64,000 bases of DNA, from NCBI GenBank assembly GCA_011364965.1, contig RDOB01000004.1:422309-486308 (forward strand). Direction: 5' to 3'. The notes below the pieces were generated by a model. The model saw only the letters and a program-made list of their open reading frames with translations. It was not told the origin of the DNA and did no database searches. A program made the translations under genes and the position numbers. This stretch comes from Candidatus Heimdallarchaeota archaeon (GTDB lineage Archaea > Asgardarchaeota > Heimdallarchaeia > Hodarchaeales > Hodarchaeaceae). This document shows, piece by piece, positions 46,354 to 56,329 of this stretch (positions within the stretch are counted from its first letter, which is position 1; the number at the start of each line of letters is the position of its first letter).

Positions 46354-47013
46354 TTGCTAAAAAATGAAGAAGGGAATCACCAAGGTTTCTATTTAATTCA
46401 ATTCAAGAAAGCACTGTATTGGATGGTAATTGTCTTAAGCGGGTATCTCTTGTATTACCTGAGTTGGGCGTTCTGGATCGCAATTAATGCTATCATTAGC
46501 TCTGGATTTCAATTTGAAGCTATTATCATAAGTCTAGCTTGGATTCCAGCGTTGGCCTTGGGATGGGCTATAGTCTCAGCTGGGATGACCTACCTCTTTC
46601 CAACGACCTTTCGGTTAATTCCGACCCTAGCTTGGATGTTGGGATGGATTGGAGGTGTAGGGGTGTTATACAAAAAAAAAACCACACCTGATGCTAAGCT
46701 TACATTAGGAACACTGCTATTCTTTCTTGGTGCTATTGTAGTGCTTGTCTTTGGAAAAGAGATCTTTAGCTTCTATACTTCGACTCTGATGCTTTTACAT
46801 CTGGATCCTCTTATTTATCTTGGGACAGTGGATAGGATAGGGTTTTACTGGCTTCTACCTCTCTGGCTTCTGAGCTGGAGTTTTTTCTGGTTGAAGCGGA
46901 TTCCCCAAATCAGATTAGAGGATAAAATCCTCTATAACTCTACGCTACTTTGGGTGGTATGGTTTATTATTCTCAACCTCTTTCTGTGGATGTATGCCCC
47001 GATTACTATCTAG
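46354..47013 (+). CDS. Duplicated membrane protein, copy 1
   Basis: A 219-residue protein with six helices. It begins LLKNEEGNHQGFYLIQFKKA and contains KEIFSFYTSTLMLLHLD and FYWLLPLWLLSWSFFWLK. The copy at 60727-61395 has the same length, the same first 20 residues with two changes, and the same closing motifs. Start TTG at 46354 follows AGGTGGG, a ribosome site shared by the copy. I do not recognise the family. Confidence 0.7.
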   Translation: MLKNEEGNHQGFYLIQFKKALYWMVIVLSGYLLYYLSWAFWIAINAIISSGFQFEAIIISLAWIPALALGWAIVSAGMTYLFPTTFRLIPTLAWMLGWIGGVGVLYKKKTTPDAKLTLGTLLFFLGAIVVLVFGKEIFSFYTSTLMLLHLDPLIYLGTVDRIGFYWLLPLWLLSWSFFWLKRIPQIRLEDKILYNSTLLWVVWFIILNLFLWMYAPITI

Positions 47014-47551
47014 AATTCAAAACAAAATAATTATTTGATGTTGTTGTATGACATTATTTTTTCAGCTTGTTTTTTACGTAAAAGGGAGTCATTCCTATCG
47101 TATTTCTTCTATTCTTAAGTAAAAAGCTTATACATATCTTTTCTGAAGGTCTCAAGATGGTTTTAATTAAATCTAAAACTAAGAGGGTTTAAAATGAATA
47201 AAGGATTCAATTTTATAAAAACCAATAGTTCATTTACGAAGAAAAAAAACTAATAGTTTATCTAAAGCTAAAACCTTTAGATTAAGCCAGATACTGATCA
47301 TATTTATGAATTTGATCAAGATTTAGATTCCTCTATATGAACTCTTGAATCTTAGATCATATAATGACAGTTACAGAGATTTATTCCTGCTAACTTTGTT
47401 ATTTCTACAGATGCAGATTTAGTGACAAATCTCTTCTAAAGAAAATTTGTCCTGAAAGAAGTCCTTAAGAAGTTCTAAAACTCCTTTATGAAAATTCTTA
47501 AAGTTACCTTCATTATCAAAGAAAAAAGTCAGGGACTGCTAGGTAAACCAA
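47014..47551. other. Intergenic region, possible minus-strand gene remnant
   Basis: AT-rich gap. Near its end the minus strand reads FFFDNEGNFKNFHKGVLELL, then KDFFQDKFSLEEICH up to a stop around 47436, which looks like a protein C-terminus without a start. Nothing else is seen. Confidence 0.25.
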
Positions 47552-48937
47552 TTGGATGGCCATAATGAGATGAATAAGAACGTAAATGAACTCAATTCGA
47601 ATTCAAAGATTCACAGCTTTTTTGGACACTTTTTTTATTCCCTTGGTGCTATTCCATCAGCTCTTCCTTATAATGTAGTTGGTTCTTATCTTGCTTTCTT
47701 TTATGAAACGAAACAAGGATTGTCAATAGAGCTCTTCGGACTTTTAATGGTACTCTATGGCTTATGGAATGCGATAAATGACCCTCTAATAGGCTTTTTA
47801 ATGGATCGGAAAAAAACCCGATATGGCCGCCGAGTTCCGTGGATTGTGACAGGGGGGATACCTTTGGCAGTGGGATTTGCTCTTCTATGGTGGGTACCTT
47901 GGGATAATTCCATTTTTATCTTTCTACATGCTTTAATAATGTTATTTTTATTTGATCTAGGATTTACATTTGCAATTTCAGCTTGGGTTGCTCTATATAC
48001 GGAAATGTATCAAAGTGAGCAGGAAAGAGCTTCGGTTGTGGCTTTAAAAGATACAATCGCGTTTTCATCATCGATGATTGGCGTAATTTTACCACCAATA
48101 ATTGCAGCAAATCTAGGGTGGGAAGCAGTAGGGATAATATTTGGATTAATTACGTTAATTACAATGTATCTGTCTCTCTTAGGGACAAAAGAACGTACTG
48201 AATATCAAATTGATGATCCATTACCACTTCTGACTTCAATCAAGTCTACCTTAAAGAATAAACCCTTTATCTGGATTTCATTGACCTATGCTATGATCGA
48301 TTTTAGCTTTGGTATAACAATGCTCGTTTTTCCCCTCTATGCGCGATTTACCCTCCATTTAGAAGAAGAAATGATAAGTTTGGCCATGGTTGGGATTGTT
48401 ATTGGGATTTTTGTAAGTATCCTGTTCTGGCAAAGAATGTATTCCAGAAGTGGACCAAAGGAGGGATTAATGCTCGCAATAGCTATTTTTGCAATTGGAA
48501 TTCTTCCATTTTTCCTTGTTAGTGATATTACTCAGATGATTATTATTTCTTTAATACCTGGATTTGGAGTGGGAGGCATGTTAATGACAGAACCTGCTAT
48601 TTCAGCAGCTATTGATTTTGATGAGATTTCTACAGGAAAAAGACAAGAAGGAGCATATTCAGGCATCTTAACGTTCATTGCGCGTTTGAGTATTGTGTTA
48701 ACTAGCATTGTATTAGTTATAGTTCAACTTCTTACAGGATTTAAAACTGGAAGTGAAATTCAACCAGAAACTGCACAGGTCGGATTATCATTGTTAGTCT
48801 CAATAATTCCCAGTGTAGGGGCCTTCATTGGATTAATTTTCATTTTCTTATACCCCTTAAACTTCAAACGTTTTAAAGAGCAGCAAATGAAATTAAAGGA
48901 ACTACATGAAAAAAGAAAAGACACTTTAGGATTCTAA
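47552..48937 (+). CDS. GPH-family sugar:cation symporter
   Basis: A 461-residue MFS transporter with twelve helices. The glycoside-pentoside-hexuronide signature is clear: FGLLMVLYGLWNAINDPLIG, then DRKKTRYGRRVPWIVTGGIP. These carry sugars or glycosides with a cation. The alpha-mannosidase gene begins 31 bp later, so imported substrate may be a mannoside. Start TTG at 47552; ATG at 47570 is equally possible. Confidence 0.92.
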   Translation: MDGHNEMNKNVNELNSNSKIHSFFGHFFYSLGAIPSALPYNVVGSYLAFFYETKQGLSIELFGLLMVLYGLWNAINDPLIGFLMDRKKTRYGRRVPWIVTGGIPLAVGFALLWWVPWDNSIFIFLHALIMLFLFDLGFTFAISAWVALYTEMYQSEQERASVVALKDTIAFSSSMIGVILPPIIAANLGWEAVGIIFGLITLITMYLSLLGTKERTEYQIDDPLPLLTSIKSTLKNKPFIWISLTYAMIDFSFGITMLVFPLYARFTLHLEEEMISLAMVGIVIGIFVSILFWQRMYSRSGPKEGLMLAIAIFAIGILPFFLVSDITQMIIISLIPGFGVGGMLMTEPAISAAIDFDEISTGKRQEGAYSGILTFIARLSIVLTSIVLVIVQLLTGFKTGSEIQPETAQVGLSLLVSIIPSVGAFIGLIFIFLYPLNFKRFKEQQMKLKELHEKRKDTLGF

Positions 48938-48968
48938 TTCTTAATCTCCAAGATATCTAGGTGAAAAA

Positions 48969-51785
48969 ATGAATCTAAAACCTGCAAAAAACGTATTTAT
49001 CGTTCCTCATACTCATTGGGATCGTGAGTGGTATCTTCCATTCCAACAATTTCGGTACAAATTAGTACAATTAGTGGATATTCTATTAACGATCTTGGAT
49101 AGCGAAGAATCCTTTAGATTTACCTTTGATGGTCAAACTAGCATCCTAGAAGATTACTTGGAAATCCGACCTGAAAATGAATCCCGATTATTAGGATATA
49201 TTAGAGAGAAAAAAATCGCTGTAGGACCATGGTATGTCCTTCCTGATGTTTGGTTAGCGAATCAAGAAAGTTTAATCCGTAACTTGGAGTACAGTCAGGA
49301 TTTAGCTAATAGATATGGTATAAAACAAATGAAAATTGGCTATTTACCTGATACTTTTGGCTTTACTAGAGGAATTCCTCAAATAATTGGAGATTTAACC
49401 GATTTCAGAGCAATAGTTGTATGGCGAGGGGTTCCACCAGAAATAAAGACTGTTCCCTTTTTATGGCGGAGTAGTCCAGCTTCCGAGAAACCTGTATTCA
49501 CAAATTATCTCCCATTTGGATATGGTAATGCTGCATTACTTCCAGAGAGTACAGAAGAATTAGAAACGGAATTAAAATCTTTGGTAAGTCAATTAGAACC
49601 TTTCTCACCAATACCAATCTATCTCTTACTACATGGGACGGATCATCAAGTTCCCTCACTTAAGCTAAGTAAGACACTCCCTCAAATAAAAGTACCAAAC
49701 ATGGCCTTTCAAATATCACTGCTTGAAGATTATATAGAATCGCTTCTTAAGTTGATTAAAGAAGTAGACTTCCCTCCCCCAGAATATAGTGGGGAATTAC
49801 GATCTGCAGCTCGGGCGCATATTTTAGTAGATACCTATTCAGCGAGAATGTGGATTAAATTATGGAATCAGAAGGTTGAAGACCTTTTAACTCATTATGC
49901 CGAACCTTTATGTTGCTATAGTTGGCTTTACTTCCATAAAGAGTACCCTTCCTCATTTTTAACAGAGGCATGGAAACACCATTTGCAAAATCAAGCACAT
50001 GATTCAATTTGTGGGTGTTCTATTGATCAGACTCATGAAGAAATGAAAGCTCGCTATTCTTGGACTCAAACCATTGCAGAAACCATAATAGAAGATGAGC
50101 TACAATCCCTGGAGGCACAAGCACAGACAACAGATCACGACTCGATTATTGTATATAATCCTACAAATTGCTCTGATCTTCCACTCCTTGTAGAATTTAC
50201 TATTTCTGGGGAAAATAAATATCATAGTGTTATCTCTTCAAAAGGAGAGGTCTATAAGTTACAACCTTTTCAAGATTCAAGGGAAAAACTTTGGGAAATG
50301 ACTGTTGGATCGTTAAAATTACGGGCATTGATGCGACTGCTTCCTGGAAGAAAAATAATGACCTTTTATATCAATGAGGTCTCCATTTTCGATAATAGCA
50401 CCAATCCGAAGATATGTGAAGCTCAGTTGATTGTTGGAGACAAACCACTTGGAGAGTTTGATCTAGATCAAATGAAGAAGAGCATCAATTCCCGAATCCA
50501 AAGTGGCAAATACACGCATTTTCACATGATCGTTACAAAAGAGATGAAGATGAATTATATTGCTCTTATCCCGCTCCAAGCCTGGAGCTTTTCGCAATTA
50601 AAACTTATGGAAGAGGGTAATATTCCTGACAATAGACCCAGAACACAAATTTCTAAGGATTGGGTCATACATCCCTCCTATGAAGTAAGGTTTCAGAAGG
50701 ATGGATCATTTAATTTATTTGAAAAAGAATTAAACCTTCAATTCAGAAACTTACACTTCTTTGAGGATTGGGGCGATCGGGGAGATGAATATACCTTTGG
50801 GAGAATCGGCCCCGAATCTGTCAAAATATTCGATATTAAAAGGGAAGTGACACTCAAAGGACCACTTGTGTATGAGATTCAACAATCTATGACTCTCAAG
50901 CTCTTTCAAGAGGTTGATGATGCACGGGAAAAACGAATCGGATCAGTTAAAATTCCGGTGACGACTAAATTTAAATTTTATAGTAATATCAATCGAATAG
51001 ATATCCAAACAACATTGATCAATACAGCCAAAGATCATCGCCTTAGAATTTGCTTTCTTTTGCCTTTTAAGACCCAGTACACACATACTTCAACTCATTT
51101 TGGAATTATTAAACGTTTTGCAGGCCCGATTGGAGATGATAGTTATTTAGAAAGGCCCTCAGGGATTCAATCCCAAAAACGATTTATTAGGGTTAATGAT
51201 CCGTCAAGTGAAGCTGCGTTCACTTTAATGAATTGGGGCATTCCAGAAGTAGAATTACGGGATGAATCGGTGTTAGCGATGACATTAATTCGCTCCATCG
51301 GTTGGTTGGCCCAATCAAACTTTCCTGAAAGACCTGAATTAGCTGGACCCGCTATAGCTACCCCGAATGCCCAAGAATTAAATAGAGAATATAGATTTTT
51401 ATATAGTATTCGAACTCATACCAAAAAAGAACCACTTTTCAAAACTGCAGACCATTCTGAAGCTTTTTCATTATTACCTAAAGCACTATATTTAGCAAAG
51501 AAAATTTTACCTGCTAAATTAGTTGAACCGATGTTTAAAATCTCTGATGCTAGAATAAGGGTCTCTTCGATGCGAATACGGAACAAGAATATCCTTTTAA
51601 CGTTATTTAATCTTGATGAAGCTGAAGTTACGGTTACAATCGAATATGAAAAGAAGATTACACGCCTAAGTCAAATCCTTATAGATAGCTCATTAAAAGG
51701 AGCCCCCCGTAATGGAGAGCTGATATCGAACTTAACGTTTCACCCTCATGAGATTAAACTACTCTCACTTGGATTGAAAGAATAA
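48969..51785 (+). CDS. GH38 alpha-mannosidase
   Basis: A 938-residue glycoside hydrolase of family 38, cytoplasmic, no signal peptide. The zinc site is VPHTHWDREWYLPF (H16, D18). The nucleophile is D128 in GYLPDTFGFTRGIPQI, and the third zinc region is NQAHDSICGCSIDQTHEEM. The beta-sandwich C-terminal half ends in FHPHEIKLLSL. It removes alpha-mannosyl residues from glycans or glycosides. Together with the GPH transporter upstream it forms a two-gene utilisation unit. Confidence 0.96.
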   Translation: MNLKPAKNVFIVPHTHWDREWYLPFQQFRYKLVQLVDILLTILDSEESFRFTFDGQTSILEDYLEIRPENESRLLGYIREKKIAVGPWYVLPDVWLANQESLIRNLEYSQDLANRYGIKQMKIGYLPDTFGFTRGIPQIIGDLTDFRAIVVWRGVPPEIKTVPFLWRSSPASEKPVFTNYLPFGYGNAALLPESTEELETELKSLVSQLEPFSPIPIYLLLHGTDHQVPSLKLSKTLPQIKVPNMAFQISLLEDYIESLLKLIKEVDFPPPEYSGELRSAARAHILVDTYSARMWIKLWNQKVEDLLTHYAEPLCCYSWLYFHKEYPSSFLTEAWKHHLQNQAHDSICGCSIDQTHEEMKARYSWTQTIAETIIEDELQSLEAQAQTTDHDSIIVYNPTNCSDLPLLVEFTISGENKYHSVISSKGEVYKLQPFQDSREKLWEMTVGSLKLRALMRLLPGRKIMTFYINEVSIFDNSTNPKICEAQLIVGDKPLGEFDLDQMKKSINSRIQSGKYTHFHMIVTKEMKMNYIALIPLQAWSFSQLKLMEEGNIPDNRPRTQISKDWVIHPSYEVRFQKDGSFNLFEKELNLQFRNLHFFEDWGDRGDEYTFGRIGPESVKIFDIKREVTLKGPLVYEIQQSMTLKLFQEVDDAREKRIGSVKIPVTTKFKFYSNINRIDIQTTLINTAKDHRLRICFLLPFKTQYTHTSTHFGIIKRFAGPIGDDSYLERPSGIQSQKRFIRVNDPSSEAAFTLMNWGIPEVELRDESVLAMTLIRSIGWLAQSNFPERPELAGPAIATPNAQELNREYRFLYSIRTHTKKEPLFKTADHSEAFSLLPKALYLAKKILPAKLVEPMFKISDARIRVSSMRIRNKNILLTLFNLDEAEVTVTIEYEKKITRLSQILIDSSLKGAPRNGELISNLTFHPHEIKLLSLGLKE

Positions 51786-51925
51786 TTGGTTCCAACTATA
51801 ACATGGATTCTCCCAATCACTTCGCACAGAAGGAGAGCTACAGGTGGTGGCAAGCACCGATTTTGGAGGAAAACCTAAGAAAGGATGACACGTTTATTAT
51901 CAAAGGCATACATTCCCTGAACAAA

Positions 51926-51955
51926 CCCCATCTATCCAGGTCTGGGGATTTTTTT
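51926..51955 (+). terminator. Hairpin with T-run after the mannosidase gene
   Basis: CCCCA at 51926-51930 pairs with TGGGG at 51943-51947, followed by a T-rich stretch ATTTTTTTC. It fits a weak transcription end for the GPH-GH38 unit. The rest of 51786-52147 shows nothing. Confidence 0.4.
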
Positions 51956-52147
51956 CTTTTTATCCAATAAATAAAGGTGAAATTTGTGTACTTATTAGCT
52001 TTTTATATCTAAATCCAAATTAAAAAATAATTTCACTTAATAAAGAAAATTAAACCAATAATTACCTGAAGTAACAAAAAATGAAATGTGCCAATTCGTG
52101 GTTAATAACTAAATAGGATAGATACTCTCAACGTACGGAGGAGATTA

Positions 52148-53014
52148 TTATACATTTAACGCCATATAATATGTATAGAATGCTTGTTTGAGGTCATCGA
52201 GATATTTATCTAGCCATTTTTTCCAGCTTTGCGCCTTTTTTCCTTCTTCATCACATCTAACATAAGCAAGTTGAACTAACTTAAGATCATTCAGACAGAT
52301 GTCTTCCATACTTTCATTATTTCTTACAACTTCAAGAGTAGCTACTTTTACAGAATTTATAAATACCAATTGTTGTTGAATAAACTCCTTGGGATTTTTT
52401 ATTATCGGTCCATGACCTGGCACAATCACATCGATATCCATGTTCAAAATGTTCTCAAAAGCAACAATATACTCTTCAGGATTTCCCGTCTTTTTTGACA
52501 TATTATCAAATGATTTATTCTGATAAAATGTAAGAAATGGAATGCTGAAATTAAAGCGATGAAAGATTAGGTCTCCTGAAAATAAGGTTCTGTCATCGGG
52601 GAAATATGCTCCACTTGATCCGATCGTATGACCACCAAACCAATGAAATTCAACTGTACTAAGACCGTCTTCAATAGTGGTTGATTTTTGAAATGAATTA
52701 ATTATAAAATCAGTTGAACTTAGTTTTTTTGGCATATTTTGGATACAATTTTTACTTGCTACAAGTGGGACATCTTTAAAGGCTTGTAATCCATTTCTAT
52801 GATCACTATGAGTATGAGTCAGAAATAGATATTTCACTGGAAGATTAAATGTCTCTTCTAACTGCTTTCTAAACTGCCTGCTCAAGTCTAATGAACTAGT
52901 CGCATCTATTGCTATCACAAAAGTTTGTAATGCTATTCCCCCAAAATTACCAGATCGCTTTATACCCGAGGTACAAGCTATTGTACGAGAAGTAACAGCT
53001 TCTAATTCTATCAT
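52148..53014 (-). CDS. Metallo-beta-lactamase-fold hydrolase
   Basis: A 288-residue protein. The metal motif THTHSDH is at 66-72, followed by GGHTIGSSGAYF (third histidine), LFSGDLIFH (aspartate) and VPGHGPI. The layout is the usual MBL fold of glyoxalase II and related hydrolases, with a C-terminal helical segment of 90 residues. The substrate is unknown; no domain is added. It stands alone. Confidence 0.92.
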   Translation of the reverse strand: MIELEAVTSRTIACTSGIKRSGNFGGIALQTFVIAIDATSSLDLSRQFRKQLEETFNLPVKYLFLTHTHSDHRNGLQAFKDVPLVASKNCIQNMPKKLSSTDFIINSFQKSTTIEDGLSTVEFHWFGGHTIGSSGAYFPDDRTLFSGDLIFHRFNFSIPFLTFYQNKSFDNMSKKTGNPEEYIVAFENILNMDIDVIVPGHGPIIKNPKEFIQQQLVFINSVKVATLEVVRNNESMEDICLNDLKLVQLAYVRCDEEGKKAQSWKKWLDKYLDDLKQAFYTYYMALNV

Positions 53015-53795
53015 ATGAACACCTGATTATTTTATGTAATATAAAATGAATTTGAAGGATTATTCTATTATAAACTCCTGTACGGGATAATTCTATATTT
53101 TTGATAGCGATATTACGATATTATAATACTTTAAACAAAGTACCTGTAAATTAAGCAAATATAATTAAAGGTATTAGTAGTACAGTATCACTGATTCTTA
53201 CAATATAGTCAATCTAATATTATTATTTAAAAGGATTTCCAAAGAGGTCATTGTTTAGAATTTTAGAGTATTTACATTAGCAAAGATGTTTTTACAAACA
53301 CGAGAAGAAAAATCAGTTAAATCGAGAAATTTTTTTCAGAATAATTATTTCTTAATTACTATTCAGTTAAAAATAACGCATTTTATAGAGCTTTTGTAAT
53401 TATCACAAAAAAATTTTAAGTAAAAAAACGTGGTAGACAAGACTTGGATCAAATTAATTTACATGGATACAGAAACTGATATTTTCTTCAAAGGTTATAC
53501 TTGAATGGAAGAATAGGAAGGCATATGACCGACTCAGAGGAAGATGAACGAGGATAACTTATACGCACCCAAATTTCACCTAGCTTTTACGAAATCTCTG
53601 AAAATAAGGAGAGAAAAGAAATATTACAGTCAATTAATGTCCTATCTAAGCTACTTTCATAGTCCCGAATGATATTCTGAGAAAGCTCATCCAAATCGAA
53701 GTTCCACACCTTACCTCATCTGTGGATTTCGCTGCTTGAGGTTCGTTAGCTAGTCAGAAAAATCGAACTCGCTGTTTGTAGAATTTCTTTTGAAG
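53015..53795. other. Long AT-rich intergenic region
   Basis: No convincing gene. A plus-strand frame from 53524 (MTDSEEDERG, a stop, then SFYEISENKERKEIL) looks faintly protein-like, but the opposite strand (NFDLDELSQNIIRDYESS) does too, so neither can be chosen. No repeat or RNA structure was noticed. Confidence 0.3.
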
Positions 53796-54737
53796 TTATT
53801 TGTTTAGTTGTAACAAAGAGTAGCTTATAGCTGGGTGACTTTGAATATTCGGATGAAGAAGTCCAGTTTCATTTAGTAATCTTGGATCAAAGGTTTTGTT
53901 ATTATAAAAGCGCTTTAAACACTCTATTTCAGATTCAGTTATTTTTAATTGGATGGATCTTATGAATTCAATTGCTAAATTTTTCCAAGTATCAAACATT
54001 TTATCGTTCTGTTGATTCTTTCGGGGAAGTACTTGGCGTAAATGTTCATCAAGTCTGATATTCGATAAATGAGAGTCAGGATCTACTTTTGGTAAGTAGA
54101 AACGACTATCTGTAAGGTTTTTCAGTATCAAACACTTCCTAAAGACGTGTTGGTTAAATTTGGCTGTGCTAATTGCTGCTACATCAAACAAATCTCTAGC
54201 AGATTTTCGACCTAAGAGGGTTCCACACTTTGAACTAAAAAGTTCCTCTCTTTGTGGTAATTGAATTTCTGACTCGTCTCCAGTCTTAGGATGGCGAAAA
54301 ACACAGTTTATATCTTCAGTTAAGAATGGAATTCTATTCATATATCCTATTTCGACTTTGAAACTAGAACTTCGGACGGATCCGTATTTCACATCAAAAC
54401 GAGTGAGAGGATAACTGGCATTTATCTTAATATCAGTTTTATTATATCCTAATCGCACCAGGACTTCTTTGACAATAGAATCGATTTGATCTCGTTCTAT
54501 TCCCCAATCATTTGTACTATCCATTATTCTGAAATCAAAATCAAGATCTACTGATAAGCGTCTATATTGGCCTAATTCGATTAAATTAAGAGCTGTACCC
54601 CCTACAAGACGAAGGTATTTCTGAATATAAGGAATATCATACAATCGGTCAAGTACATCGGAAATTCGATAGACTTTTTCAACAGTTCCAAAATTATACT
54701 CCTTTTCGATCGTTACTGACGATAATCCATTTGTCAA
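53796..54737 (-). CDS. AbiEii-type nucleotidyltransferase toxin
   Basis: A 313-residue nucleotidyltransferase of the AbiEii/MenT family. It carries YLRLVGGTALNLIELGQYRR (GG at 46-47) followed by SVDLDFDF (D64, D66), and later the KCGTLLGRKSARDLFDVAAI region. These toxins add nucleotides to RNA or modify tRNA and block growth, and they serve in phage abortive infection. The AbiEi-like gene lies immediately upstream on the same strand, 79 bp apart. Confidence 0.88.
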   Translation of the reverse strand: MTNGLSSVTIEKEYNFGTVEKVYRISDVLDRLYDIPYIQKYLRLVGGTALNLIELGQYRRLSVDLDFDFRIMDSTNDWGIERDQIDSIVKEVLVRLGYNKTDIKINASYPLTRFDVKYGSVRSSSFKVEIGYMNRIPFLTEDINCVFRHPKTGDESEIQLPQREELFSSKCGTLLGRKSARDLFDVAAISTAKFNQHVFRKCLILKNLTDSRFYLPKVDPDSHLSNIRLDEHLRQVLPRKNQQNDKMFDTWKNLAIEFIRSIQLKITESEIECLKRFYNNKTFDPRLLNETGLLHPNIQSHPAISYSLLQLNK

Positions 54738-54816
54738 GAATGCATCCTTTCCTAATTCATAATCTATTCAATTACTATCCAGTTATCGAGTTTGTAAAAT
54801 CATTAAATATTTCTTT

Positions 54817-55668
54817 TTAGACTCCTCGTAAGTTATTTTCAATAAAATCTTTAGATACAAGTAGCTTCCAGCGTGAAATAGAAGTAGTCTTTTCTTGTTG
54901 AAAAGATCTATCAATGTAAAGCCAACTATTCGATAACCGTTCTTCTAGTGCTCTGAAAACCTTGTCAGGAAGATGCTCATAATAAACTGATTTGTACGTT
55001 GGATGATTCCGAAGGATTTCTAATACAAATCCTACTTTTCTAATCAGAATCTGTTTTGGTTCTAACAACCACAAAACTTCTAGTAATTTGTCAAAATCTA
55101 ATCCACTTAAGTTTTCTAGGCTTTTCAGGGCTTCCTCCCACCCTCCTGCATACCTCACCCGATCAAGACTGTCGATAAAAGTTCGTTCTTTGGATGTCAC
55201 TTTCACTTGACTTTTTTCTGTTGCTTTCCTAAATACAATTCCTACACTTGGATGTTTTAAAGCTACTGACCGAAAAACAGCATTTCCTACCGTGAATGGC
55301 CTAAAAAAAGATTCACTACCCAAATATACATCATTAAATTCGTTATATGCTACACCATAATATTCTAAAGCTGTATGATAACAGATTACCTCTTTTCCAT
55401 TATGAAATTTACTTGCTACTAAAAATTTGTTTAAATTCTGATCTAGATTGTCTTGAAATGGCAATAATGCATGATAAAGTCCTCTGTAAATTCTTAATAG
55501 TTTTTTCTGTTCAACTAATGGCCCCACGTGAGCCTGATGAATGACTTTCCTAGATAAGGACGGGTTATTCAGTCGATAAAATTCTACAATCTCATTAAAA
55601 GTGATTACTTGTTCTTTTAGGGCTTTTTCATACAATAAACTACGTTCTGATTTCATTTGCAATATCAT
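54817..55668 (-). CDS. AbiEi-like antitoxin/transcriptional regulator
   Basis: Antitoxin partner of the AbiE type IV system, which blocks the toxin by repression and not by contact. The N-terminal helix-turn-helix region contains VITFNEIVEFYRLNNPSLSR, then LLRIYRGLYHALLP; the family pattern CYHTALEYYGVAYN and KERTFIDSLDRVRYAGGWEE follows. The longer frame from 55740 would start upstream of the TATA-like box, so ATG 55668 (or 55656) is preferred. Autoregulation through the upstream repeats is likely. Confidence 0.85.
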   Translation of the reverse strand: MILQMKSERSLLYEKALKEQVITFNEIVEFYRLNNPSLSRKVIHQAHVGPLVEQKKLLRIYRGLYHALLPFQDNLDQNLNKFLVASKFHNGKEVICYHTALEYYGVAYNEFNDVYLGSESFFRPFTVGNAVFRSVALKHPSVGIVFRKATEKSQVKVTSKERTFIDSLDRVRYAGGWEEALKSLENLSGLDFDKLLEVLWLLEPKQILIRKVGFVLEILRNHPTYKSVYYEHLPDKVFRALEERLSNSWLYIDRSFQQEKTTSISRWKLLVSKDFIENNLRGV

Positions 55669-55699
55669 CCTAATAGGATTTCTTGCATTGTTCTTATAC

Positions 55700-55740
55700 T
55701 TATCCACCCTTATAAGTAGGATAACTCGAGTAGAATGCAA
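55700..55740 (-). promoter_or_regulatory. 41-bp direct repeat 1, with promoter
   Basis: Starts TTATCCACC and ends AGTAGAATGCAA. It includes CTTATAAG (55709-55716), placed like a TATA box about 42 bp before the AbiEi start. It shares 33 of 41 bases with repeat 2, without gaps. Likely an operator overlapping the promoter. Confidence 0.5.
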
Positions 55741-55777
55741 AAATTCCTAGTTCAAGTAATTTGATTTTTTCTCATAT

Positions 55778-55818
55778 TTATCCACCGTTTTAGGTATGAT
55801 TATTCAAGTAAAATGCAA
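55778..55818 (-). repeat. 41-bp direct repeat 2
   Basis: Starts TTATCCACC and ends AGTAAAATGCAA, in the same orientation as repeat 1 and 78 bp away. It lacks the TATA-like box, so it may be a second regulator site. Confidence 0.5.
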
Positions 55819-56074
55819 CTGAGTAGTCTACGGCGCACGAGTATATAATATTTTGCTTGATGGATATTTACATTCGAAATTCATTATTTTAATTCATTAA
55901 ATAAAAAATAACAGTAGGTAAAAATATTTATTTTTATAAAAATCCATTTGGAGGAGCTTTACAGAGTATAGCTTTATAATTATTAAACTATCTAAGGAAA
56001 AAATTGGTTATCAAGGGATTTTTCTTACTAATTCCTATATACCGAATAACTTCGTCCTTCTTTTGTCTTTCTTT

Positions 56075-56179
56075 TTATTTTTCGATGAAAACTTGTATCG
56101 AAGCAGATTCTTCCTGAGAAATGCCTTCGCAAACACACAATTCACTTGATAATCCGCAAGTACGACATTTTTCACCCAT
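56075..56179 (-). pseudogene. Fragment of archaeal translation factor aIF1 (SUI1)
   Basis: A 34-codon frame reads MGEKCRTCGLSSELCVCEGI and then SQEESASIQVFIEK before a stop. This is the zinc-binding front of archaeal aIF1 (CxxCGLP.ELCVCE.I pattern). After the stop, one frame gives a basic KKDKRRTKLFG run in place of the RRYGK core, and the GGT.K core is missing. It is a dead partial copy; the working gene should be elsewhere. The rest of 55819-56329 holds nothing else. Confidence 0.65.
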
Positions 56180-56329
56180 TTTGGAATTTTAACCTCTCAA
56201 GTTTGTGTCTCATTAAGATGTGAATTGATAGATCTGAACTTTTTCTAGTGTTGGATTTAATACAATTATTTTTGCATATTAACATCGTAGAAAGCAGGTT
56301 TAGAAATAAAAATATTAAATATTGACAGA

